Virus record (IMG/VR): IMGVR_UViG_3300031198_000006
Location: 1 to 36,546 of that record
Direction: 5' to 3' (one strand)
Source of the DNA: a virus
DNA: 36,546 nt
The notes under the pieces are model-generated. The model ran no database searches. It had not been told where the DNA came from and saw only the letters and a program-made list of their open reading frames with translations. The translations under genes were made by a program, and so were the position numbers. Below, in pieces: positions 25,653 to 32,033 of the stretch. Positions within the stretch are counted from its first letter, which is position 1. The number at the start of each line of letters is the position of its first letter.

Positions 25653-25972
25653 CGCTGGCGGGAGTAGGCTGCGCGCCGAAGGTCGTGTCAGGCGGCATCG
25701 AGGTGTACGAGAGCATCTGGGAGCGGACCGACCGCGACCTGCGCTACCGGGCGGCCATGGAGCTGCGCTGCAGCCACGACATCGTGCGGCTCACGCTCGT
25801 GCAGCGGCAGGGCAAGTTCCCGGTACTCGTGCACGCGGAGGGCTGCGGCGCCCAGGCGCTCTACAGCCGGCAGCTGAGGCGCCACCACGGCCAGTACACG
25901 GACAAGAACTCGGACTGGACGGTGGAGTCGAAGAGCGCCGCCGAGCAGCCCGCGCTCAGCCAGTACCCGTAG
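25622..25972 (+). CDS. Secreted lipoprotein-like protein (moron), Myxococcota-type pattern
   Basis: 116 residues, with GGGAGGAGG six bases before the ATG. The N-terminus MRAWGLWAVLTLAGVGCAP is a signal peptide with a weak lipobox and Cys17, so it is probably lipid-anchored. The mature part has RYRAAMELRCSHDIVRLTL then VHAEGCGAQALYSRQ. The RAA-x-E/D-L-x-C ... GCG-x-A-x-Y pattern is one I know from many Myxococcota lipoproteins. It may alter the lysogen's envelope, for example by excluding other phages; an o-spanin role is also possible. Function inferred only. Confidence 0.6.
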   Translation: MRAWGLWAVLTLAGVGCAPKVVSGGIEVYESIWERTDRDLRYRAAMELRCSHDIVRLTLVQRQGKFPVLVHAEGCGAQALYSRQLRRHHGQYTDKNSDWTVESKSAAEQPALSQYP

Positions 25973-25988
25973 CCGCCCGCCGGGCAGC
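25972..25988. terminator. GC-rich hairpin between convergent genes
   Basis: Arms GCCGCCCG and CGGGCAGC (7 of 8 paired) lie directly after the lipoprotein stop, in the gap before the convergent gene at 26017. There is no T run, so it would be a weak or factor-dependent terminator. Confidence 0.35.
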
Positions 25989-25991
25989 GGA

Positions 25992-26010
25992 ATGTTACCA
26001 CCGCAAACAT
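25992..26010. promoter_or_regulatory. 19-bp operator-like palindrome, site 2
   Basis: ATGTTACCACCGCAAACAT, closely matching site 3. It lies between the convergent lipoprotein gene and the RHH gene (stop at 26017), so it is not upstream of either start. It could be a second contact or looping site. Confidence 0.45.
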
Positions 26011-26016
26011 GTGCGC

Positions 26017-26202
26017 TCAGTCCGACAGGCAGCGCGCGCGCACGTACTCGGCCACGCTGTCGCAGCCTGCCCGCTTCGCCCGCAGCTGCAGGGCCGCGTG
26101 CTCGGCGGCGGTGAGCTTGATGCGCAGGCTGCGGTCCGCCACGGTGCCGTCTGCGGTGCGCGCGCGGCGCCCTGGGGGCTGGCCGGTGGGCTTGCGGGGC
26201 AT
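26017..26202 (-). CDS. Ribbon-helix-helix DNA-binding protein
   Basis: 61 residues, starting at ATG 26202, which overlaps the stop of the upstream gene. The sequence DRSLRIKLTAAEHAALQLRAKRAGCDSVAEYVRARCL has a ribbon strand, a helix and an xxSVAEYVR helix as in CopG/MobC-type RHH proteins. It is probably a small transcription regulator. Two of the 19-bp palindromes (25992 and 26730) bracket its operon, so it is the best local candidate to bind them. That link is inferred. Confidence 0.7.
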   Translation of the reverse strand: MPRKPTGQPPGRRARTADGTVADRSLRIKLTAAEHAALQLRAKRAGCDSVAEYVRARCLSD

Positions 26203-26696
26203 CAGCGCCTGCTCGGGTGGCACGACCAGCCAGCGGCCAGCGCGGCGTTGACAAGCGCGTGGGCGGCGTCCACGACCGCGTCCTCGCCGGCCTTCGGCGC
26301 CGCTGCCCCCACGGCGTCGCAGAGCCGGCGCCACGCCTGTTCGGTCTCAGGCCAGCCGCCCTCAGCGGTCAGCAGGCAGGCGCTCATCTGGCCCAGCACG
26401 GAGCCGCCCGTCTTCGTGTGGTCGACAGCAGCTGCGATGCGGGCGACGCGGTCCGTGAGCAGCGCCCAGAAGCGCGTGACCGCTTCCTGGTGCTCGAGCT
26501 GCCCAAGCTGCTGCTGGGCGGCCTTGTAGAGTTCTGCGTACACGGGGCGCAGCTCGCCGTCCTCCTGCGTGGCGGCGGCCTTCAGCAGTGCCCACGGCAG
26601 CACGTGCTCCTGGGGAATCCCCTCGCACAAGACCAGGATCGTCACAGTGTCGGCATTCACGCGGGCGACCGCGCGGGTGATGTTGGGAGTCGTCAT
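26202..26696 (-). CDS. Hypothetical protein, co-transcribed with the RHH gene
   Basis: 164 residues from ATG 26696, with AGGAAGAA upstream. The N-terminus is beta-like (RVNADTVTILVLCEGIPQEHVLPWALLKAA). The rest is helical with many alanines (EDAVVDAAHALVNAALAAGW). It overlaps the RHH gene by one base. No domain recognised. A partner or toxin-type role with the RHH protein is possible but unsupported. Confidence 0.55.
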   Translation of the reverse strand: MTTPNITRAVARVNADTVTILVLCEGIPQEHVLPWALLKAAATQEDGELRPVYAELYKAAQQQLGQLEHQEAVTRFWALLTDRVARIAAAVDHTKTGGSVLGQMSACLLTAEGGWPETEQAWRRLCDAVGAAAPKAGEDAVVDAAHALVNAALAAGWSCHPSRR

Positions 26697-26729
26697 GATT
26701 CCATTTCTTCCTGCCCGCCTGGCAGCTTA

Positions 26730-26748
26730 ATGTTTACACCGCAAACAT
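26730..26748. promoter_or_regulatory. 19-bp operator-like palindrome, site 3
   Basis: ATGTTTACACCGCAAACAT, arms matching at 7 of 8 positions. It sits 34 bp upstream of the leftward ATG at 26696, in promoter position. A poor -35-like TGTGACA lies beside it on the minus strand. Confidence 0.55.
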
Positions 26749-26769
26749 CGTGTCACACATGTGCGCGCA

Positions 26770-27063
26770 TCAGCGACCCAGCGGGCGGGCGCCCGGCAGC
26801 TGCGACCAGAACACCTCCTCCGCGCTGGGCCCCTCCGGCGAGAGGTAGACGACCCACGTGCCGTCGAGACGGCGGCCCACGTGCGTGACCTCGCGCTGGA
26901 TGCCGTTCAGCTCGAGCGTGCCCCGCACCTGGCGCTCGACGTCACCCCGGGAGGCGGTGCCGCTGTGCGTGCGCAGCGTGAACAGGGCCTTGTCGTTGGC
27001 GGTGACTACGATGTCGTCGTCATGGTCGTCTTCTTTCTCGGGGGTCGTCTCTCGTCCCCACAA
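26770..27063 (-). CDS. Hypothetical protein, start uncertain
   Basis: 97 residues if started at TTG 27063. Most of the product (VVTANDKALFTLRTHSGTASRGDVERQVRGTLELNGIQREVTHVGRRLDGTWVVYLSP) looks like a small beta-rich domain. No in-frame ATG or GTG lies near the front. The ATG that matches the neighbouring gene's start by position (27023) opens a five-codon frame only. Either it is a leaderless TTG start, directly after a promoter, or an ancestral start was lost. Function unknown. Confidence 0.45.
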   Translation of the reverse strand: MWGRETTPEKEDDHDDDIVVTANDKALFTLRTHSGTASRGDVERQVRGTLELNGIQREVTHVGRRLDGTWVVYLSPEGPSAEEVFWSQLPGARPLGR

Positions 27064-27067
27064 GATA

Positions 27068-27096
27068 AGAATAGCGCGGTGCCAGTTGAGTGTCCA
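27068..27096 (-). promoter_or_regulatory. Sigma70-type promoter, unit A
   Basis: Minus strand TGGACA (27091-27096), 17 bp, TATTCT (27068-27073). The -35 region lies in a 17-bp sequence, AGTTGAGTGTCCACGCA on the plus strand (27084-27100), repeated exactly at 27401-27417. It should drive the 26770-27063 gene. Confidence 0.6.
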
Positions 27097-27149
27097 CGCA
27101 AATCGACACTGGGCAGTCGAATCTCAGAAGCCCGCGAGGGCCAGGCCCA

Positions 27150-27335
27150 TCAGGCGTAGACCGCGTAGCCGGCGGCGGTGAGGGCGCTCTCGAGCACCAT
27201 CTTCGCGCGGCGGATGGGCAGCTCGTCCGTCTTGGCGGCGCGGAGGCTGGGGCGGTAGCCCTTGGCGCAGGCGGCGGCGAGCTCGGCGTAGGTGGCGAAT
27301 GCGGTGGCGAGGGCGGCGGCGGTGTTCTTGTTCAT
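27150..27335 (-). CDS. Small hypothetical protein
   Basis: 61 residues from ATG 27335. It is alanine-rich and helical (NTAAALATAFATYAELAAACAKG), then has a basic end. A GAGAAAGAGAAG purine run precedes the start. It has its own promoter (27385-27413), whose leader is copied at the 26770-27063 gene. Function unknown. Confidence 0.5.
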   Translation of the reverse strand: MNKNTAAALATAFATYAELAAACAKGYRPSLRAAKTDELPIRRAKMVLESALTAAGYAVYA

Positions 27336-27384
27336 GGTCTCGGCTTCTCTTTCTCGGGGGCGGCGTCTCGCCCTCACAAGAAAC

Positions 27385-27413
27385 AGTATGACCCGGGGCG
27401 AGTTGAGTGTCCA
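27385..27413 (-). promoter_or_regulatory. Sigma70-type promoter, unit B
   Basis: Minus strand TGGACA (27408-27413), 17 bp, CATACT (27385-27390). Surrounding sequence duplicates unit A, including CTTGTG near the start point and CCCCCGAGAAAGA in the leader. The predicted leader is about 43 bases before ATG 27335. Confidence 0.6.
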
Positions 27414-27461
27414 CGCATCATGCACCGTCTCATGTCGATTTTGCGGGCGGTGTAGGCAACG

Positions 27462-27480
27462 ATGTAAACGATGGCAACAT
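27462..27480. promoter_or_regulatory. 19-bp operator-like palindrome, site 4
   Basis: ATGTAAACGATGGCAACAT, upstream of promoter unit B. It is imperfect but shares the ATGT/ACAT ends and the inner C...G pair. Its centre is about 47 bp from site 5. Confidence 0.45.
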
Positions 27481-27508
27481 TCGGGACTGCGGCGGATGTG
27501 GGATAGTC

Positions 27509-27527
27509 ATGTAGGCGCTGTCAACAT
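27509..27527. promoter_or_regulatory. 19-bp operator-like palindrome, site 5
   Basis: ATGTAGGCGCTGTCAACAT, with inner arms nearly matching site 6. It lies between the leftward genes at 27556 and 27335. Confidence 0.5.
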
Positions 27528-27555
27528 CGCGGACCGCGGAAACGGCGCGCGGCAG

Positions 27556-27945
27556 TCAGCGCGCGTAGAACAGCGCGGGGATGTGCCAGTCGCCACGGCA
27601 GCCGCAGTCGCAGCCGTCCACGAGCTTGCGGCGCATCATCGAGGACAGCTTCGCGCGCAGCACCTTCTCCGGGAACGCGGCGAGCTCGGGCGCGCGGCAG
27701 GGCAAGCTCCAGCACTCGGCGAGGTCACAGGTCGCCCGGTGGCAGGGCCAGTGCGTGAACCACCGGCCAGGCTCCGTGCGCAGCACGCGCAGGATGGCGT
27801 CCTCAGGCACGTCCTTGGCTTGCGGAAGGCGCCACAGCGGTCCGTGCAGTCTGGTGCACGCGAGGCCGCGCCACTTGCGGCCCTCGACGCACAGCACCGG
27901 GCCGTCTGCGGTCGGCGCCATCACCGCTGCGTACACCAGCCTCAC
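27556..27945 (-). CDS. Hypothetical Cys-rich protein
   Basis: 129 residues from GTG 27945, which overlaps the preceding stop (GTGA). Several cysteines lie in the second half (CHRATCDLAECWSLPC, DGCDCGCRGDWH), with a winged-helix-like stretch (EKVLRAKLSSMMRRKLVDG) between. It may bind zinc and nucleic acid. The operon is 28265 to 27556; function not recognised. Confidence 0.55.
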   Translation of the reverse strand: MRLVYAAVMAPTADGPVLCVEGRKWRGLACTRLHGPLWRLPQAKDVPEDAILRVLRTEPGRWFTHWPCHRATCDLAECWSLPCRAPELAAFPEKVLRAKLSSMMRRKLVDGCDCGCRGDWHIPALFYAR

Positions 27946-28265
27946 GGCCCGCCCCGCAACGCAGCCTCGATGCGCGCCAGCGTGTCGATGGCAGGCTCGT
28001 CGCCGCGGTGGGTGAGCGCCTCCCGCACGCGCTCGAGCGTGGCCTCCAGCCCGACCACGCGGTCGCGCAGGGGCAAGAGCTCTGTGACCAGGTGATCGCG
28101 CTCGACACTCGTCTCGAGCCTGCCTTGCTGCTGCATGTCGTATCGGCTCTTCCAGAACGTCACTTCGCGCTCCAGCTCGGCCACGCGGGCCAGGGCGGCG
28201 TCGCGCTGTGAGGCGTACCCCTCGGCCAGGTCGAGCAGCCCTTGTGTGCGCGGGTCCTCGGTCAT
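27942..28265 (-). CDS. Coiled-coil hypothetical protein
   Basis: 107 residues. Heptad-like charged helices run through most of it (RDAALARVAELEREVTFWKSRYDMQ, DRVVGLEATLERVREAL). It overlaps the next gene's start by four bases, so the two are probably coupled. Function unknown. Confidence 0.55.
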   Translation of the reverse strand: MTEDPRTQGLLDLAEGYASQRDAALARVAELEREVTFWKSRYDMQQQGRLETSVERDHLVTELLPLRDRVVGLEATLERVREALTHRGDEPAIDTLARIEAALRGGP

Positions 28266-28268
28266 CGC

Positions 28269-28907
28269 TCAGGGCGGCGGCGCGGGGTTGTCCGCGCACT
28301 GGTTGTTCTGCGTCAGCTCGAAGACGTCGTCGAACGGCGCGATCGTGAACGGCACACACGCCGCCCGGGTCGCCGCAGTCTCGAAGAACTGCGCGTCGCA
28401 CGCGGCCTGGAACGCCTCGCCGCACGCGTCCGTGGCGAGCCGCTCGAACAGGTCGGCCAGGCCCAGCCCGCCGAGAGCGATGGACAGGTCGCAGTAGAGC
28501 TGCGCCGAGATCTCGCCGATGAACTCGCCATCGGCGATGCACGCGTCGTTGACGCAGGTGTCCTGCAGGTCCGTCACCTCAGCGACCAGGCCGGCGACCT
28601 GGCCGAGCACATGACAGCGAACGGCGTCTGACACATCGCCCGGCACTGCGATGGCATCGGCGATCGAGACGACGGTCACCTGCAGCTCGGTGATCGCGTC
28701 GGGGTCGGCGCAGATATCCGCCGTGTCGAGCGTGGCGATGGCCTGCTCTGCCAGGGAGCGGCCCTTGCGCACGCCGAGCAGGAAGAACCTGACCTCGCGC
28801 ACCGAGTCGCAGACGGCGGGAGTGGGCTGGGCGGCGGCGGGGGTTGGCGCGAGCGCGAAGCACGCGCACAGGGTGAGAGCGGTGAGCAGCCAGATCAACG
28901 GTCGCAT
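28269..28907 (-). CDS. Secreted Cys-rich hypothetical protein (moron)
   Basis: 212 residues with a clear N-terminal signal (MRPLIWLLTALTLCACFAL, then AAAQ cleavage site). The mature protein has about nine cysteines, arranged as VCDSV, DICAD, RCHVLG, DTCVNDACIAD, YCDL, DACGEAFQAACD, AACVPF and QCADN, so disulfides are likely. A strong AGGAGG ribosome site and a perfect 19-bp palindrome precede it. It is probably expressed in the lysogen and exported; the role is unknown. Confidence 0.6.
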   Translation of the reverse strand: MRPLIWLLTALTLCACFALAPTPAAAQPTPAVCDSVREVRFFLLGVRKGRSLAEQAIATLDTADICADPDAITELQVTVVSIADAIAVPGDVSDAVRCHVLGQVAGLVAEVTDLQDTCVNDACIADGEFIGEISAQLYCDLSIALGGLGLADLFERLATDACGEAFQAACDAQFFETAATRAACVPFTIAPFDDVFELTQNNQCADNPAPPP

Positions 28908-28921
28908 GGGGAAACCTCCTG

Positions 28922-28940
28922 ATGTAGACAGCGTCTACAT
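28922..28940. promoter_or_regulatory. 19-bp operator-like palindrome, site 6 (perfect)
   Basis: ATGTAGACAGCGTCTACAT, 8-bp arms with a 3-bp centre. It lies 15 bp upstream of the secreted-protein ATG (28907), directly before its ribosome site. A degenerate copy, AAGTTTGCAGTGTCTACAT, follows at 28956-28974. Confidence 0.6.
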
Positions 28941-29045
28941 TCGCCTGTCCGAGAGAAGTTTGCAGTGTCTACATCAAGGTCCCCGACGCGGACCGGGGCT
29001 GCCAGCCGAACAGCTCACAAGCGGGCGCGGCGGCCTCCGAAAATA

Positions 29046-29241
29046 CCCCACCAGTTACCCCACCAGGACCGTTATCCGGGGGGTAGGGACGGGCGCGTCT
29101 GTGGTGTTTTCTAGCGTGAAAATGCAACTTACTCCCCCTCCAAAACCCCTTGTGTAAAAGGGCCTGATCTACGTGAAGCCACTGGTTACCCCTATTTTTT
29201 AGGGGTCTTCTTCGAAGTTGCCCCACCAGGCACCCCACCAG
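29046..29241. other. Candidate attP with integrase arm-type repeats
   Basis: CCCCACCAG occurs four times, as two 12-bp-spaced pairs: 29046-29054 and 29058-29066, then 29221-29229 and 29233-29241. The second pair lies inside the integrase C-terminus. The 154 bp between is AT-richer, with A/T runs and short inverted repeats. Paired arm repeats around a core beside int is the known plan of tyrosine-integrase attP sites. The core crossover cannot be placed without attL/attR or host data. Confidence 0.6.
29189..29205. terminator. Hairpin at the end of int
   Basis: Arms CCCCTA and TAGGGG with a TTTTT loop overlap the last integrase codons. There is no T run beyond the stem. It could end leftward transcripts or belong to the attachment site. 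Confidence 0.35.
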
Positions 29242-30451
29242 CGGGCTGCTTGAGCTGGACGACGTCCGCGCCCCCGAAGATTTTCCCCCCGATCCGGCTC
29301 TCGAGCTGGGTGGCGTGGTTTGCCGCGCGCGCCTGGCGGTGGGACTCGTCCGTGTACCCCTCGGTCACCCTCTGGTCGCCGTGGCCAACCGAGTCGCGCA
29401 GGTCGCGCTCAGCCTCGCGGTGCACGGCGTCGCTCTCGAGCGTGCGGGCAAGCGTCACGTGGGTGTGACGCAGTACGTGGGTGGAGGAGGCGAGGGCGAT
29501 GCCCAGGTCGCGCAAGAGGTCGCTCACGTGGTCCTGAACGGTGGAGTAGGGCCACGTGTCGTAGTGGCGCACGCGGCCGGTCGGCGGGCGCGGGAAGGCC
29601 CAGACGCCACTCCCCGGCCACCCCTTGGCTGCCATGTCCGCCCGGTGCCCGCGCAGGAACGCAAGCCCCTCCGGGCCGAGTGCGGCGGGGCGGGGCGTCT
29701 GGTTCTTCGGCGGGCCCATGGCGCCCTTGGTGCGCCCTTGGCTGCGCCGGATGACGATGACCCCCGTGTCCCAGTTGACGTCGGACCACTTGAGGGCGCT
29801 GGCCTCGCCCCACCGGCAGCCAAGCAGGAGCTGGCAGCGCACGAGCGGGTACAGGTCGGGGTGGCGCTCGAGCAGGGCCGCGAAGAACGTCGGCAGCTCG
29901 TCGCCCAAGAGCGCCCGCCGTGGGGGCGGGGCCTCAAGCGCGGCCAGGCGCTCGGCCGCGGTCTTCGGCGTGCGCCTGCGCAGCGTTTTCTCGATGGGGT
30001 TCTGACCCTGTAGACGGCCCTGGGCCCGCGCGTACCTGTAGAGCGCGAGCATGGACGTGCGGTAGCAGTTCGCGGTGTGGTCCGTGCACTTGAGCTCCGC
30101 GATCCAGCGCTGCACGTCGGCGGGCGGCACGTGCGACAGCTTGAGCTTGCCGAACCGTTCACGGAACCGCCTCGCGTGCGGCTCCCGGGTGCCGCGCGTT
30201 CCCGGCACCATCGTGGGCAGCCACGCGTCGATCGCCTCGTCCACGGTCCACTCGTCGCCCGTGCCAGCTAGCTCGTCGCGGATGCGCTCACGCTCGGCGG
30301 CGGCTCGTTTCTTCTCTTCGCGCAGCCCGCCGTCCGTGCTGACGGTGATGGACCGGTTCGTGTCGTGCTTCTTGCGCTTCGCGTCGCGCCAGACGATGCG
30401 CGCGTCCCATCTCCCGGGAGCAGTTCTCGTCAACCCATCGCTGCTTTTCAT
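29192..30451 (-). CDS. int: Tyrosine-family integrase
   Basis: A 419-residue site-specific recombinase for integration and excision. Catalytic residues are visible: R213 (LLGCRWGEASAL), a lysine in the beta-hairpin near 249, H325 and R328 (HVLRHT), H357 (VGHGDQ) and nucleophile Y366 (EGYT). An N-terminal SAM-like core-binding domain spans about 67-150, and the first 65 residues form an arm-binding-type basic region. The last ~30 residues contain GGVPGG encoded by attP-type repeats. A weak GAAAGGTG ribosome site precedes ATG 30451. It sits beside xis-like and attP-like sequences. Confidence 0.93.
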   Translation of the reverse strand: MKSSDGLTRTAPGRWDARIVWRDAKRKKHDTNRSITVSTDGGLREEKKRAAAERERIRDELAGTGDEWTVDEAIDAWLPTMVPGTRGTREPHARRFRERFGKLKLSHVPPADVQRWIAELKCTDHTANCYRTSMLALYRYARAQGRLQGQNPIEKTLRRRTPKTAAERLAALEAPPPRRALLGDELPTFFAALLERHPDLYPLVRCQLLLGCRWGEASALKWSDVNWDTGVIVIRRSQGRTKGAMGPPKNQTPRPAALGPEGLAFLRGHRADMAAKGWPGSGVWAFPRPPTGRVRHYDTWPYSTVQDHVSDLLRDLGIALASSTHVLRHTHVTLARTLESDAVHREAERDLRDSVGHGDQRVTEGYTDESHRQARAANHATQLESRIGGKIFGGADVVQLKQPAGGVPGGATSKKTPKK

Positions 30452-30484
30452 GGGCGCGCACCTTTCGTGTAAATCACATCGTCG

Positions 30485-30691
30485 TCAAGTCTCGCTCGTG
30501 TAGTGACGGTCGAGCGTGGCGCGGCGAAACATGTGCTGCTTGCCGCGGCCCCGGCCGCCCCAACAGTCAGGGGCGATGGAGCCTCGCGCGACACGCATGC
30601 TCAGCGCCTTAGGCGTCGTGCGGAGGTATACGGCCGCCTCTTCGGTCGTGAACCACTCCTGCGCCTGCTGCTGGTTTGCCGGCTCACCCAT
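30485..30691 (-). CDS. xis: Excisionase-like (HTH_17) protein
   Basis: 68 residues with the pattern WFTTEEAAVYLRTTPKALSMRVARGSI, a winged-helix MerR/excisionase fold, ending FRRATLDRHY. Immediately upstream of int in the same direction, it is probably the recombination directionality factor. It starts inside the upstream gene's end (30684), suggesting coupling. Symbol given by role and position. Confidence 0.7.
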   Translation of the reverse strand: MGEPANQQQAQEWFTTEEAAVYLRTTPKALSMRVARGSIAPDCWGGRGRGKQHMFRRATLDRHYTSET

Positions 30692-31232
30692 CGCGTCCCC
30701 CTGTCACCTGTGGCAGCAAAACGCCCGCCAGCGCGGCGGCGTAGCCTTCGGCGAGCGTGGGGTATGACGCCGCTTCCCACGCGTCCTCGCCATCGCGCAC
30801 CACCCACACCGTGATCTCCACGCTGTCGTCGTTGACGCCGACGCACAAGATCTCGGCCTCCCTGAGCAGCCGCTCGGCCTCGCCAAGGACCGCAGCTGGC
30901 GACCTGAGGCGCTCGATCTCGGCGTGCATGTCGTCCGCCTCTTGCCTCGCCTTCGCGGCCATCTCTCGCCACAGTTCGCACAGCTCGCTGCTCGGCGGGG
31001 CGTCGTGGTAGGAGGCGCCTGCCAGCGCTGCGGCGCATCTGATGATGTGGTGGCGGGGGTCAGGCACTGGTGGCTCCCTTGTCGAGCCGCGCGATCGCAT
31101 CGGCGAGCGTGCCTCGGCCAGCACCTCACACGGCGCACACAAACCGCACGCGAGGCAGGCCTGGTCGCCGTACTCATCGTCGGCGTGCATAGGCTCCGCG
31201 CAGCTCGGGCATGCCATTGGGTTACCCGCCAT
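30684..31232 (-). CDS. Zinc-ribbon and coiled-coil hypothetical protein
   Basis: 182 residues from ATG 31232, overlapping the HNH gene by 11 bases. An N-terminal zinc ribbon (CPSCAEPMHADDEYGDQACLACGLCAPC, about residues 8-35) is followed by a helical stretch (EMAAKARQEADDMHAEIERL) and a beta-like C-terminus (VEITVWVVRDGEDAWEAASYPTL). Function unknown. It ends on the excisionase start. Confidence 0.55.
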   Translation of the reverse strand: MAGNPMACPSCAEPMHADDEYGDQACLACGLCAPCEVLAEARSPMRSRGSTREPPVPDPRHHIIRCAAALAGASYHDAPPSSELCELWREMAAKARQEADDMHAEIERLRSPAAVLGEAERLLREAEILCVGVNDDSVEITVWVVRDGEDAWEAASYPTLAEGYAAALAGVLLPQVTGGRDG

Positions 31233-31731
31233 GGCGTGCCTCGCTAGCCAGGTACGCGGACTTTCGCCGCGGCGCGAACTCTCCGTGCAGCTCGCCAGCC
31301 GCCGCGATGTAGGCGGCCGATGCCTCTTCGGGGGAGTCAAAGGTTCCCAGGTGTCTCTGACGCCCGTTTACAGTGATAACAGCGCGCCACCTCCCAGAGC
31401 ACTCTCCCCGGGTCACTCCCTTGAAGCCTGTCGTGTTGCGTCGAGAGAGGCCCTTGTTGAGCTGGTTCTGCACGTGGGTGCAAAGACGCAGGTTCGCGCG
31501 CCGGTTGTTTAGGCCATCGCCGTCGACATGATCGACAAACAGCCCACCAGGCGCACTCATGATGTGCCGATGCAAGTAGACGCGGGTGCCGAGCCGGTGT
31601 TGGCCTGCCATGACGTAGACAGCCCGCTTGCGTCGGCTGCGAAGAGCGAACCAGCGCCGCGTCTGGACGAAGGCATCGTCAGCGTCGTCCACGACGAACT
31701 CTGTCCCGTCGACGCACTGGTGGACGCCCAT
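31222..31731 (-). CDS. Free-standing HNH-AP2 homing-type endonuclease
   Basis: 169 residues from ATG 31731, with GGGGAGG upstream. The HNH nuclease is VYLHRHIMSAPGGLFVDHVDGDGLNNRRANLRLC in order: H54, D67-H68 and the asparagine-rich N75/N80 region. TGFKGVTRGECSGRWRAVITVNG...HLGTFDSPEEASAAYIAAA (about 101-145) is an AP2 DNA-binding domain. This combination is typical of mobile phage endonucleases. Its start and stop overlap both neighbours, an unusually neat insertion. Its target is probably a related phage allele. Confidence 0.9.
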   Translation of the reverse strand: MGVHQCVDGTEFVVDDADDAFVQTRRWFALRSRRKRAVYVMAGQHRLGTRVYLHRHIMSAPGGLFVDHVDGDGLNNRRANLRLCTHVQNQLNKGLSRRNTTGFKGVTRGECSGRWRAVITVNGRQRHLGTFDSPEEASAAYIAAAGELHGEFAPRRKSAYLASEARHGG

Positions 31732-32033
31732 CACTCGCCTCCCCTCGCCGCCGCCTGCGCGACCACGAAGTGCGCCAGCTCGTCCAGCACGTCCGCCCCC
31801 GCCTGCAGGCCGCCGCGCGCGTACCGCTGCTCGCACTGCTCGAGCAGCTGCCGCACGTCCGCGAGCGGCACGCAGCCCGCGTGCTCGGGCGGCCCCAGCG
31901 CCACCGCACGCAGGGACGCGATCTCGTCGCGCGCCTGCTCGAGCGCACGCTCGGCGTTCAGCGCGCGCGTCTCGAGTTCGAGCGCAGCAGCCTGGGCGGA
32001 GCGCAGTTCGGCGTCGAAGTCGTGGCCGTTCAT
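31731..32033 (-). CDS. Coiled-coil hypothetical protein
   Basis: 100 residues, stop overlapping the HNH start. LRSAQAAALELETRALNAERALEQARDEIASL forms a long amphipathic helix; a second helical part follows (DVRQLLEQCEQRYARGGLQAGADVLDELAHFVVAQ). Unknown function. Confidence 0.55.
   Translation of the reverse strand: MNGHDFDAELRSAQAAALELETRALNAERALEQARDEIASLRAVALGPPEHAGCVPLADVRQLLEQCEQRYARGGLQAGADVLDELAHFVVAQAAARGGE

Noticed and set aside
25542-28974. LexA/SOS boxes
   Set aside because: The ATGT-N11-ACAT palindromes do not match the LexA box types I know.
29195-29230. tRNA 3' end as attachment core
   Set aside because: TTCGAA followed by CCCCACCA looked suggestive, but no T-stem pairing or full tRNA fold is possible, and CCCCACCAG recurs as an integrase-type repeat.
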